Assembly (NCBI RefSeq): GCF_001424755.1 | Contig: NZ_LMRF01000006.1 | Coordinates: forward strand, 629,015-693,014 | Direction of reading: 5' to 3' | Length of the DNA: 64,000 bases | Source: Marmoricola sp. Leaf446 | GTDB lineage: Bacteria > Actinomycetota > Actinomycetes > Propionibacteriales > Nocardioidaceae | Part shown: positions 22,938 through 30,651 of the stretch, in pieces | How the letters are laid out: each line of letters opens with the position of its first letter | Position numbering within the stretch: the first letter of the stretch is position 1 | The notes under the pieces: generated by a model | Database searches by the model: none | The model's input: only the letters and a program-made list of their open reading frames with translations | Told to the model about the DNA's origin: nothing | Translations under genes and position numbers: made by a program

Positions 22938-24164
22938 ATGCTGAAGCAACCCCGGGCCGTCTGGGCGGTCGCGTTCGCCTGCGTCATCGCCTTCATGGGC
23001 ATCGGCCTGGTCGACCCGATCCTGAAGTCCATCGCCGCCCAGCTCGACGCCACGCCGAGCCAGGTCTCGCTGATGTTCACCAGCTACATGGCGATCATGG
23101 GCATCGCCATGCTCGTCACCGGCGTGGTCTCGAGCCGCATCGGCGCCAAGCGCACCCTGCTCTCGGGACTCGTGCTCATCATCGTCTTCGCCGCGCTCGC
23201 CGGCGCGTCCGACTCGGTCAGTGCCATCGTGGCGTTCCGCGCCGGCTGGGGCCTGGGCAACGCGCTCTTCGTCGCCACCGCGCTGGCCACCATCGTGATG
23301 TCGGCCAAGGGCTCGACCGGGCAGGCGATCATCCTGTTCGAGGCGGCCCTGGGCATCGGCATCGCCTCGGGCCCGCTCATCGGCGGCGTCCTGGGCGAGC
23401 AGTCCTGGCGCGCCCCGTTCTTCGGCGTCTCGGTGCTGATGGTGGTCGCCCTGATCGCCACCGCGATCTTCCTGCCCAGCACCCCGCCGACCGGCCGGCG
23501 TACGTCGCTCGCGGACCCGTTCCGCGCGCTGACCCACAAGCCGCTGCTGATCGTCGCGGTGACCGCGATCTTCTACAACATCGGCTTCTTCACCATCCTC
23601 GCCGCCGGCCCGTTCGCGCTGCCCGAGCTCGGCATCATCGAGATCGGCTGGGTCTACTTCGGCTGGGGCCTGCTCGTCGCGTTCGTCTCGGTCGTCGTGG
23701 CGCCGCTGGTGCAGCGGGCGATCGGCACCGTGCCGGCCATCCTGGCCACGCTGGTGCTCTTCACCGCCGACCTCGCCGTGATGGCGATCTGGGCCGACCA
23801 GCCCACCGTCGTGATCGTCGGCATCGTCGCCTCGGGTGCCTTCATCGGCAGCAACAACACCCTCATCACCGAGGCCGTGATGGGGGCGGCGCCGGTCGAG
23901 CGGCCGGTCGCGTCCGCGGCGTACTCCTTCGTGCGGTTCACCGGCGGCGCCGTCGGCCCCTACGTCGCGCTGCGGCTCTTCGGCTCCGAGGCCGCCCCGC
24001 ACGTCCACGCGCCGTTCTGGTTCGGCGCGGTCATGGTCGCGATCGGCGTCGTGGTGCTCGCCGTGGGCGCCCGCACCGTCGCCGCCACCACCCGCCACGA
24101 GGAGACCGCCGAGGAGGCGCAGCGCGACGAGGCCGAGGCGGTGCTCGTCGGGGACCTCGACTGA
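22938..24164 (+). CDS. MFS drug-type exporter (12 TM)
   Basis: The protein has 408 aa with twelve hydrophobic segments. The 'GVVSSRIGAKRTLLSGL' loop 2-3 is the MFS motif A equivalent, and 'GIASGPLIGGVLGEQSWRAPFF' is the antiporter motif C region in helix 5. An AGAGGAAG ribosome binding site lies close to ATG 22938. The C-terminal tail is acidic. It probably exports hydrophobic toxic compounds sensed by the MarR protein in the same operon. Confidence 0.92.
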   Translation: MLKQPRAVWAVAFACVIAFMGIGLVDPILKSIAAQLDATPSQVSLMFTSYMAIMGIAMLVTGVVSSRIGAKRTLLSGLVLIIVFAALAGASDSVSAIVAFRAGWGLGNALFVATALATIVMSAKGSTGQAIILFEAALGIGIASGPLIGGVLGEQSWRAPFFGVSVLMVVALIATAIFLPSTPPTGRRTSLADPFRALTHKPLLIVAVTAIFYNIGFFTILAAGPFALPELGIIEIGWVYFGWGLLVAFVSVVVAPLVQRAIGTVPAILATLVLFTADLAVMAIWADQPTVVIVGIVASGAFIGSNNTLITEAVMGAAPVERPVASAAYSFVRFTGGAVGPYVALRLFGSEAAPHVHAPFWFGAVMVAIGVVVLAVGARTVAATTRHEETAEEAQRDEAEAVLVGDLD

Positions 24165-24182
24165 GGCCCACCCTGCTCGGTA

Positions 24183-24236
24183 GTCCCTGACGTCCTCGCC
24201 CCTCCCCGCGCGATCCGGGGCGAGAACGTCAGGGAC
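24183..24236. terminator. Long hairpin after the MFS gene
   Basis: The arms are 20 bp (GTCCCTGACGTCCTCGCCCC at 24183-24202, complement at 24217-24236 with one mismatch) around a 14-base loop. It ends the marR-MFS operon and precedes the GntR operator. No T-tract follows, so it could equally be a dispersed palindromic repeat. Confidence 0.6.
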
Positions 24237-24285
24237 CACCCGTCTCCCCGGTCACCTCGGACTGGTCAACGAGCCCGATCCGTGC

Positions 24286-24299
24286 TGCAATATATTGCA
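24286..24299. promoter_or_regulatory. GntR operator overlapping the start codon
   Basis: TGCAATATATTGCA is a perfect 14-bp palindrome whose last base is the A of the GntR ATG. It is the most AT-rich stretch nearby. It probably mediates autorepression of the gntR-acdS operon. Confidence 0.75.
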
Positions 24300-24982
24300 T
24301 GCCGCTTGTCTCGACCCCCGTCCCGCGGCGACTGCTGCGCGACGACGTGCACGACCGGCTGCGTGCAGCCCTGGTCATCGGCGACCTGGCGCCGGGCGAG
24401 CAGCTGCGCGACGTCGACCTCGCCGAGCAGCTCGGGGTGAGCCGTACGCCGGTCCGCGAGGCCCTGCTCCGCCTCGAGCGCGCCGGCCTCGTCGCCACCG
24501 TGCCCGGTCGCTCGACCGTCGTCACCACCCCCGACGCGCGCACCCTGCGGGAGGCGAGCGCCGTGGTCGCGGCGATGCACGAGCTGGCGGTCCGCGAGGC
24601 CGCACCCCTGCTGACCGCGACCGACCTCGACGAGATGCGCCGGGCCGGAGAGGCGTTCGCCGCGGCGATCGCGTCCGGTGACGTGGAGGCGGCGCTGGCC
24701 GCCGACGACGAGCTGCACGGCGTACCGGTGCGGGTCGCCGGCAACCGCGCCGTGGCCGACGTGCTCGACCAGCACACCCCGTCCGTACGCCGCGCCGAGC
24801 GGCTTCGCTTCGCCTCGCTGGCCGGCCACGACTCGGTCGTCCGGCACGCCCGGCTGCTCGACCACCTCGCCGCCGGACGGGCCGACGACGCCGCCGCCGT
24901 CGAGCGCGAGACCTGGCGATGCCTCGACCACCTCGTCGACCTGACCCCCGACCCCGCCACCACCGAGGAGCACCCCGCATGA
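24299..24982 (+). CDS. GntR-family regulator (FCD type) of the acdS operon
   Basis: The protein has 227 aa. The winged HTH is '[62 protein letters not shown]'. The C-terminal FCD domain carries the metal-ligand pattern D-x3-H ('[14 protein letters not shown]') and '[16 protein letters not shown]'. The stop overlaps the acdS start (ATGA). The effector is probably ACC or a related amino acid, an inference from the operon. Confidence 0.92.
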   Translation: MPLVSTPVPRRLLRDDVHDRLRAALVIGDLAPGEQLRDVDLAEQLGVSRTPVREALLRLERAGLVATVPGRSTVVTTPDARTLREASAVVAAMHELAVREAAPLLTATDLDEMRRAGEAFAAAIASGDVEAALAADDELHGVPVRVAGNRAVADVLDQHTPSVRRAERLRFASLAGHDSVVRHARLLDHLAAGRADDAAAVERETWRCLDHLVDLTPDPATTEEHPA

Positions 24983-25998
24983 GGCTGCACGACTTCGAGC
25001 GCTACCCGCTGACCTTCGGCCCGAGCCCGGTCCACCGGCTCGACCGGCTCACCGACCACCTCGGCGGCGCCGCGGTCTGGGCCAAGCGCGAGGACGTCAG
25101 CTCCGGCCTGGCGTACGGCGGCAACAAGACCCGCAAGCTGGAGTACATCGTCCCCGACGTGCTCGCCTCGGGCGCCGACACGCTGGTCTCGATCGGTGGC
25201 TACCAGTCCAACCACACCCGCCAGGTCGCCGCCGTCGCGGCCAAGCTGGGGCTGGGCTGCCGGCTGGTGCAGGAGCGGTGGGTCGACTGGGACGACCCGG
25301 TCAACGACCGCGTCGGCAACATCCTGCTGTCGCGGATCATGGGCGCCGACGTGCGCCTCGACGACAGCGGCTTCGACATCGGCATCCGGGCGTCCTGGGA
25401 GGACGCGCTGCGCGAGGTCGAGGAGGCCGGCGGCACGCCGTACGCCATCCCGGCCGGCGCCTCAGAGCACCGTCTCGGCGGTCTCGGCTTCGCGAGCTGG
25501 GCCTTCGAGGTCGCCGAGCAGGAGCGCGCGCTCGGCGTCTTCTTCGACACCGTCGTGGTCTGCACGGTGACCGGCTCCACGCACGCCGGCATGATCGCCG
25601 GGTTCGCCGCGCTGGAGGAGATCACCGGCCGCCCGCGCCGCGTCCTCGGCATCGACGCCTCCGCGACCCTGGAGAAGACCCGCGCCCAGGTGGCCCGCAT
25701 CGCCCGTCACACCGCGGAGCTGATCGAGCTCGGCCGCGACCTGCGCGAGGACGAGGTCACCGTGCTCGAGGGCTGGGCCGGCGACCTCTACGGCATCCCC
25801 GTCGAGTCCACGATCGAGGCGATCCGGCTCAGCGGGCGGCTCGAGGGGATGATCATCGACCCCGTCTACGAGGGGAAGTCGATGGCCGGCCTCGTCGACC
25901 TCGTCACCAGCGGCGACATCCCCCGCGACTCCACGGTCCTCTACGCCCACCTCGGCGGCCAGCCCGCGCTCAACGCCTACAGCGGCATCTTCGACTAG
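24979..25998 (+). CDS. acdS: 1-aminocyclopropane-1-carboxylate deaminase
   Basis: The protein has 339 aa, the normal family length. It converts ACC, the plant ethylene precursor, to ammonia and 2-oxobutyrate. The PLP-binding Lys50 is in '[11 protein letters not shown]', and '[21 protein letters not shown]' binds the substrate carboxylate. Glu298 ('PVYEGKSM') and Leu325 ('[12 protein letters not shown]') occupy the positions (E295/L322 in Pseudomonas UW4) that distinguish true ACC deaminase from D-cysteine desulfhydrase. This suggests a plant- or soil-associated lifestyle and use of ACC as a nitrogen source. Confidence 0.95.
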   Translation: MRLHDFERYPLTFGPSPVHRLDRLTDHLGGAAVWAKREDVSSGLAYGGNKTRKLEYIVPDVLASGADTLVSIGGYQSNHTRQVAAVAAKLGLGCRLVQERWVDWDDPVNDRVGNILLSRIMGADVRLDDSGFDIGIRASWEDALREVEEAGGTPYAIPAGASEHRLGGLGFASWAFEVAEQERALGVFFDTVVVCTVTGSTHAGMIAGFAALEEITGRPRRVLGIDASATLEKTRAQVARIARHTAELIELGRDLREDEVTVLEGWAGDLYGIPVESTIEAIRLSGRLEGMIIDPVYEGKSMAGLVDLVTSGDIPRDSTVLYAHLGGQPALNAYSGIFD

Positions 25999-26040
25999 AT
26001 CGCCGGGTCGGACCTGCTCCCCGCCGCCGGGTCGCCCCGT

Positions 26041-26136
26041 GCGTCGTACGAGCTGGTCGCCCGGGGCGCCACTGCGTCTGACGCACCCCGGGACGTCATG
26101 CGCAGTGGGCGTCGGGGCCACCCCGACGTACGACGC
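26041..26136. repeat. 96-base imperfect inverted repeat after acdS
   Basis: The arms 26041-26076 and 26101-26136 are exactly symmetric. GCGTCGTACG pairs with CGTACGACGC at the outside and CACTGCG with CGCAGTG at the inside, with a mismatched but mostly pairing middle and a 24-base loop. It lies between convergent acdS and the helicase and could form a large bidirectional terminator or cruciform. Confidence 0.65.
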
Positions 26137-26222
26137 CCCGCGGGCTGTCGGCGCTGATCGGACAATCCGGGCTACTGGTGTGGCGAAACTGGCCGCCGCT
26201 GACCGGTTCGTCCCGGTCTCGC

Positions 26223-26256
26223 GGGCAGTTTCACCGGCTGGCCGGTGAAACTGCCC
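26223..26256. repeat. 34-bp palindrome, copy 2 of the family
   Basis: The arms GGGCAGTTTCACCGGC (26223-26238) and complement (26241-26256) flank a TG. It shares a 16-base arm with the palindrome at 19475-19514 and likewise lies just beyond the 3' end of a minus-strand gene in a convergent junction. Confidence 0.85.
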
Positions 26257-26262
26257 CCGCCC

Positions 26263-28086
26263 CTACCCCCGCGTCGCCCACTCCCGGATCTTCTCGATCC
26301 GGGCCTCGAGCTCGGTGGCGGTGGCGGCGGCGGCGGGAGGGCCGCCGCACTGCTTGCGCAGGGCGGCATGGGTGATGCCGTGGGGCTGGCCGGTGCGGTG
26401 GAACCAGGCGGCGACGAGGCCGTTGAGCTCGCGGCGCATCGTGGCGAGCTGCTCGTGGGTCGCGACCTGGCGCGGAGCGTGGTCCGCAGCACTCGCACCA
26501 GCGCCCGAGCCCCCCGAGGCCGCCGCCGAGGCCGCCGCCCGCCCCGCCGAGGCCGTACGCCGCGCGCGCTCGCTCTGGCGGTGGCGGAGCAGGTCACGCA
26601 CCTGGTCGGCCTCGAGCAGGCCGGGGATGCCGAGGAAGTCCATCTCCTCCTCCGACCCGACGTGCACCTCGCCCTCGTGGCCGAACTCGCCGCCGTCGTA
26701 GAGCACCCGGTCGAACCGCGCCTCGGAGCCCATCGCCTCGAAGACGCCGAGCTGGTCGTCGCTGGCACCCTCGCTGGCGTTGGCCTGGGCGAGCAGCTCG
26801 TCCTCGGCGGCGAAGATGTCGTCCTCGTCGGTGACCCGGCGGCCCAGCACGTGGTCGCGCTCGAGCTCGAGCTGGCCGGCGTGGCCCAGCAGCACCGGCA
26901 CCGACGGCAGGAAGATCGAGGCGGTCTCGCCGCGCTTGCGGGCACGCACGAACCGGCCCACCGCCTGAGCGAAGAACAGCGGGGTCGAGGTGGTGGTGGC
27001 GTAGACCCCGACCGCGAGCCGCGGCACGTCGACGCCCTCGGAGACCATCCGCACCGCGACCATCCAGCGCGAGCCGTCCTCGGAGAAGGCGGCGATCTTC
27101 TTCGACGCGGCCTTCTCGTCGGAGAGCACGACGGTGGGCTTGTCGCCCGTGATCTCGGTCAGCAGCCGGGCGTAGGCGCGTGCCGAGGTCTGGTCGGTGG
27201 CGATCACCAGGCCGCCCGCGTCGGGCACGTGCCGACGCACCTCGGACAGGCGGCGGTCGGCCGCCTGCAGCACCGAGGGCATCCAGGAGCCGGTGGGGTC
27301 GAGCGCGGTGCGCAGCGCCTGGGCCGTGAGGTCCTTGGTGAGCGGCTCCCCCAGCCGGGCGGCCACCTCGTCACCGGCCCGGGTGCGCCACTGCATCGCG
27401 CCGCTGTAGGCCAGGAACAGCACCGGGCGCACGACGTGGTCGGCCAGCGCGTGGGCGTAGCCGTAGGTGTAGTCGGCCACCGAGCGCGGCACCCCGTCCT
27501 CGCCGGGCGCGTAGGTGACGAACGGGATCGGGTTGACGTCGGAGCGGAACGGCGTGCCGGTGAGCGCCAGGCGTCGCCGCGCGGGCTCGAAGGCCTCGCG
27601 CACCGCCTCGCCCCAGGCGCGGGCGTCACCGGCGTGGTGGACCTCGTCGAGGATCACCAGGGTGTTGAAGCGCTCGGTGCGGATCCGGTGGGCGAGCGGG
27701 TTGGCGGCCACACCGGCGTAGGTCAGGGCGACCCCGACGAAGTCGGCGCTGGTGCGCCCCTTCTTGCCGCCGTACTCCGGGTCCAGCGCCATCCCCACCT
27801 TGGCCGCCGCCTCGGCCCACTGGGTCTTGAGGTGCTCGGTGGGGGCGACGACGGTGACCCGCTCGACGACGCGCCGTTGCAGCAGCTCGTTGGCGACCGT
27901 CAGCGCGAAGGTGGTCTTGCCGGCCCCGGGGGTGGCGACCGCCAGGAAGTCGCGCGGGTTGCGCTCGGCGTACGACGCCAGCGCTGCGGTCTGCCACGCG
28001 CGCAGGCTGCCGGCGGTGCCCCAGGCCGCGCGGCCGGGGTACGCCGGCGACAGGTCGATCTGCGCCGGGGGGTGAGCCTCGGTCAA
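26263..28086 (-). CDS. DEAD/DEAH-box helicase (DUF3039-linked)
   Basis: The protein has 607 aa. Motifs in order are 'LRAWQTAALASY' (Q), 'VATPGAGKTTFALTVANEL' (Walker A), 'TVVAPTEHLKTQW' (Ia), 'LVILDEVHHAGD' (DEVH, II), 'LALTGTPFRSD' (III), 'VRMVSEGVDVPRLAVGV' (V) and 'FFAQAVGRFVRAR' (VI). A charged C-terminal region follows, with a final 'RRELNGLVAAWFHRTGQPHGITHAALRKQCGG' helical module. TTG 28086 is chosen as start because it overlaps the protease stop (TTGA) and no ATG or GTG precedes the first motif suitably. It is conserved next to DUF3039 in actinobacteria; its substrate is unknown. Confidence 0.9.
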   Translation of the reverse strand: MTEAHPPAQIDLSPAYPGRAAWGTAGSLRAWQTAALASYAERNPRDFLAVATPGAGKTTFALTVANELLQRRVVERVTVVAPTEHLKTQWAEAAAKVGMALDPEYGGKKGRTSADFVGVALTYAGVAANPLAHRIRTERFNTLVILDEVHHAGDARAWGEAVREAFEPARRRLALTGTPFRSDVNPIPFVTYAPGEDGVPRSVADYTYGYAHALADHVVRPVLFLAYSGAMQWRTRAGDEVAARLGEPLTKDLTAQALRTALDPTGSWMPSVLQAADRRLSEVRRHVPDAGGLVIATDQTSARAYARLLTEITGDKPTVVLSDEKAASKKIAAFSEDGSRWMVAVRMVSEGVDVPRLAVGVYATTTSTPLFFAQAVGRFVRARKRGETASIFLPSVPVLLGHAGQLELERDHVLGRRVTDEDDIFAAEDELLAQANASEGASDDQLGVFEAMGSEARFDRVLYDGGEFGHEGEVHVGSEEEMDFLGIPGLLEADQVRDLLRHRQSERARRTASAGRAAASAAASGGSGAGASAADHAPRQVATHEQLATMRRELNGLVAAWFHRTGQPHGITHAALRKQCGGPPAAAATATELEARIEKIREWATRG

Positions 28087-29111
28087 GAGCGCCCGGACCG
28101 GTACTGCGCGAACGCGGTGTCCATGCGGCGCACCTGGCCCGCGGTGAACTCGGTCATGCACGCGTCGAGGGAGTAGTCCATGAAGTTGTGGACGGGGTCG
28201 AGGCCCGGCTGCTCGGGGCAGGTGTCGCGTCCCTCGGTGCAGTCGAACTCCGGCTCGGCCTCGGCCGCGGTGTCCGCGACGAGGTCGCCGCCGCCCTCGC
28301 AGCCCCCCTCGAAGGTGTGGAACAGGCCCATCCAGTGACCCACCTCGTGGACCAGGGTGTCGCCGGCGTTGTAGCCGTCGGCGCGTCCACCCGGCATCGC
28401 GTCGATGTTGACGCTGACGTGGTCGAGGGGCGTGCCGGCCGCGCGCCACGGGAACCGCGCCCAGCCCAGCACCGGCATCCCGGGCGCACCGCCGCGGTTG
28501 AGGTAGAGGTTGAGGGCGTCCGCGCCGCCGCGGTGCAGGGCACGCTTCATGCGGTTGTCGCGCGAGCCGTTGTTGTAGGCGTGGAACCAGCCGTCGCGCT
28601 TGGTGTAGTCGGTGCGCACGAGCTCGAAGCGGTAGCGGGTCGGGGCGTTCTTGGCGCCCTGGCCGCCGTCGAAGGCGTTGTTGAGGATGCCCAGCGCACG
28701 GGCCACCTTCCGCGGCCCGAACGCGTTGCGCTCGCCGCGGTGGGTGCCCTTGATGACGTGGACGTAGACCGGGACGGTCACGGTCGCCGGCAGCACCGGC
28801 TCGACCTCGGCCTGCACCGAGCGACGCGTCGTCTCGGCCGGCACCACGGCCTGCAGGTCCTCGTCGGTGATGGTGGGGGTGTCCTCGAGCTGGCCGCGGC
28901 GCCAGGCCGGGACGTCGTCGTCGCGCAGCGCCGCGCCGGTGAGGCAGGGCACGACCGCGGCGGCCGAGGCACCGGCACCGGCACCGGCACCGGCACCGGC
29001 GACGGTCGCGAGCTCGGACGGCCCGGAGGCCTGGGCAGCGAGGGGCAGCGTGGGGGCGGTGAGCCCCAGCGCCGCCGCGGCCACGAGGGCCAGCGTGCGG
29101 CGGTGCGTCAC
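28083..29111 (-). CDS. Secreted M43-type metalloprotease
   Basis: The protein has 342 aa with an N-terminal signal peptide ('TLALVAAAALGLTAPTLPLAAQAS'). The catalytic zinc motif is 'LVHEVGHWMGLFHTFEG' (HExxHxxGxxH), followed by the cysteines of the pappalysin-like insert and a Met-turn 'HNFMDYSLDACM'. These mark the M43B (cytophagalysin/pappalysin) metzincins. A six-base tandem repeat encodes an (Ala-Gly)n linker after the signal. The GTG start overlaps the DUF3039 stop and its stop overlaps the helicase start, an odd place for a secreted enzyme. Confidence 0.9.
   Translation of the reverse strand: MTHRRTLALVAAAALGLTAPTLPLAAQASGPSELATVAGAGAGAGAGASAAAVVPCLTGAALRDDDVPAWRRGQLEDTPTITDEDLQAVVPAETTRRSVQAEVEPVLPATVTVPVYVHVIKGTHRGERNAFGPRKVARALGILNNAFDGGQGAKNAPTRYRFELVRTDYTKRDGWFHAYNNGSRDNRMKRALHRGGADALNLYLNRGGAPGMPVLGWARFPWRAAGTPLDHVSVNIDAMPGGRADGYNAGDTLVHEVGHWMGLFHTFEGGCEGGGDLVADTAAEAEPEFDCTEGRDTCPEQPGLDPVHNFMDYSLDACMTEFTAGQVRRMDTAFAQYRSGRS
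28969..28998. repeat. Hexanucleotide tandem repeat in the protease gene
   Basis: Five perfect copies of GCACCG encode an Ala-Gly run in the linker after the signal peptide. It is a likely length-variable site; copy changes stay in frame. Confidence 0.8.
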
Positions 29112-29383
29112 TCGTCGCCCTCCTGGCCGCCGCGCATGGTCTCCCAGATCTCTTTGCACGACGGGCACACGGGGTACTTCTTGGGGTCGCGGCTGGGGAT
29201 CCACACCTTGCCGCACAGGGCGATGACGGGGGTGCCGTTGACCATCGCGTCCATCAGCTTGGCCTTGGGCACGTAGTGGGAGAACCGCTCGTGGTCACCG
29301 GAATCGGTGGGCACGGTGCGTTCCTCGACGCGCGTGTCCTCCAGGACGCCGGTCCCGAAACCGGGTGTCTGTGGGCTGCTCAC
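29108..29383 (-). CDS. DUF3039 protein
   Basis: The protein has 91 aa. 'DHERFSHYVPKAKLMDAMVNGTPVIALCGKVWIPSRDPKKYPVCPSCKEIWETM' is the DUF3039 signature and includes a CxxC with a further upstream Cys, suggesting metal binding. The family is actinobacterial and habitually adjacent to a DEAD/DEAH helicase, as here, except that a protease gene intervenes. GTG 29383 has TAGGAT 6 bases upstream and drives the three-gene operon. Confidence 0.92.
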   Translation of the reverse strand: MSSPQTPGFGTGVLEDTRVEERTVPTDSGDHERFSHYVPKAKLMDAMVNGTPVIALCGKVWIPSRDPKKYPVCPSCKEIWETMRGGQEGDE

Positions 29384-29389
29384 CCCGGC

Positions 29390-29395
29390 ATCCTA
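29390..29395 (-). promoter_or_regulatory. Candidate -10 element of the DUF3039-protease-helicase operon
   Basis: TAGGAT on the minus strand lies 6 bases before GTG 29383, a leaderless layout. Confidence 0.55.
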
Positions 29396-29396
29396 C

Positions 29397-29879
29397 CTAC
29401 GCGGGGACGAGCGCCCGGATCCGATCGGCCAGGGCGGGTCGCACCAGGGCACGGCCCTCGGCGAGCAGCGTGCGGCCGTTCACCGACGCCAGCGGCACAC
29501 CGGCGGCACGCGCCAGCAGGCCGTGCTCGGCGGCGGTCGAGCGCTCCAGCAGTCGCCGCACCTCGGCCGAGCGGGGGTGCTCGGCCTCACGGTCCAGCAG
29601 CCGTCGTACGCCGCGCATCTGCTCGGCGGTGGTGGCCCAGGCCAGCGACACGGCGCGGGGGCGGTCGGCGACGGGCACGTCGAGGGCCCGGTCGAGCTGG
29701 GCCCCGAGCCGGGCGTGCCAGCGCAGCGTGAGCGCGCCCAGCAGGTCGAGGTCGTCGGCGAAGGCCTGGTCGAGGCCGCGGACGTCCTGCGGGAGGACGC
29801 CGTCGAGCCGGCGGTCGAGCACCTCGACCACGGAGCGCAGCACGTCGGCGCGTCGTACGGAGGGGAGGGAGCGGGTCAT
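29397..29879 (-). CDS. Hypothetical all-helical protein (160 aa)
   Basis: The protein is soluble and rich in Leu, Ala and Arg ('MTRSLPSVRRADVLRSVVEVLDRRLDGVLPQDVRGLDQAFADDLDLLGALTLRWHARLGAQLDRAL'). No recognised domain is present. ATG 29879 is preferred; a longer frame exists upstream but would run through the palindrome that likely serves as operator. It is divergent from a TetR gene and may be its regulatory target. Confidence 0.65.
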   Translation of the reverse strand: MTRSLPSVRRADVLRSVVEVLDRRLDGVLPQDVRGLDQAFADDLDLLGALTLRWHARLGAQLDRALDVPVADRPRAVSLAWATTAEQMRGVRRLLDREAEHPRSAEVRRLLERSTAAEHGLLARAAGVPLASVNGRTLLAEGRALVRPALADRIRALVPA

Positions 29880-29905
29880 GGGAGACACCTTTCCGTGATG
29901 GTTCA

Positions 29906-29933
29906 CATACCGAAGGTACGTACTTCCAGTATG
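29906..29933. promoter_or_regulatory. Candidate TetR operator
   Basis: A 28-base dyad is centred on GTACGTAC, with outer CATAC/GTATG arms and 22 of 28 positions symmetric. It lies between the hypothetical gene (-) and the TetR gene (+). Confidence 0.55.
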
Positions 29934-29994
29934 TACCCCGCCGACCCCACCGCTCACGGACCTCGCTGGTGACCTCACCCACACCGCCCGGCCC

Positions 29995-30000
29995 TATGCT
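29995..30000 (+). promoter_or_regulatory. Candidate -10 element of the TetR gene
   Basis: TATGCT ends 6 bases before GTG 30007. Confidence 0.5.
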
Positions 30001-30006
30001 GCGCGG

Positions 30007-30651
30007 GTGCCCCCCGCCTCGCTGCGCCGGCGTCTCACCGGCTCCTCCCGCCGCGCCCTGCTCGACGCGGCGCGGGCGCAGTTCACCGAGCACGGCTACC
30101 GCGGCACCAGCCTCGACGCCGTCGTCGCCGCCGCCGACCTGACCAAGGGCGCGCTCTACCACCACTTCAGCGGTAAGCAGGCGGTCTTCGAGGCGGTCTT
30201 CGCCCAGGTCGAGGCCGACGCCACCCAGACCGTCCGCGACGCGGTCGACGGGGTCGAGGACCCCTGGGAGGCCGCGCTGGCCGGGCTGCGGGCGTTCCTC
30301 GTGGTGGTGCGGCAGCCGGCCTACCAGCGCGTGGTGATGCAGGAGGGGCCGGCGACCCTCGGCCACGAGCGGTTCCGCGAGCAGGAGGAGCGGTCCAGCT
30401 ACGCCCTGGTCCGCGAGGTGGTCGGACGGGTGCTGGAGGTCTCCGGCGACGACCTCGACGACGCGATGCGCGAGACCTTCAGCCGGATCATCTTCGGCGC
30501 CGTCCAGGCCGCCGGCGAGGACGTGAGCACCGCCCCCGACCCCGCTGCGGCCGTACGCCGCGTCGAGGCGGCCATCGGCTTCCTGCTGGCCGGCGTCCGC
30601 CAGCTCGCCGACCAGGGCGTCACGCTGACCGACCCGTGTCAGCCCGACTGA
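30007..30651 (+). CDS. TetR/AcrR-family regulator
   Basis: The protein has 214 aa. The HTH is 'RRALLDAARAQFTEHGYRGTSLDAVVAAADLTKGALYHHFSGKQAVFEAVFAQVEADA', very close to the canonical TetR pattern. The helical C-terminal half ('PAYQRVVMQEGPATLGHERFREQEE') matches the common actinobacterial TetR ligand domain. Its 3' end overlaps the convergent DUF3048 lipoprotein gene by 13 bases. It may control the divergent 160-aa protein through the palindrome at 29906. Confidence 0.93.
   Translation: MPPASLRRRLTGSSRRALLDAARAQFTEHGYRGTSLDAVVAAADLTKGALYHHFSGKQAVFEAVFAQVEADATQTVRDAVDGVEDPWEAALAGLRAFLVVVRQPAYQRVVMQEGPATLGHERFREQEERSSYALVREVVGRVLEVSGDDLDDAMRETFSRIIFGAVQAAGEDVSTAPDPAAAVRRVEAAIGFLLAGVRQLADQGVTLTDPCQPD

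Noticed and set aside
24979..25998. Could the ACC deaminase be a D-cysteine desulfhydrase?
   Set aside because: Glu298 and Leu325 match the ACC deaminase diagnostic residues rather than the desulfhydrase substitutions.
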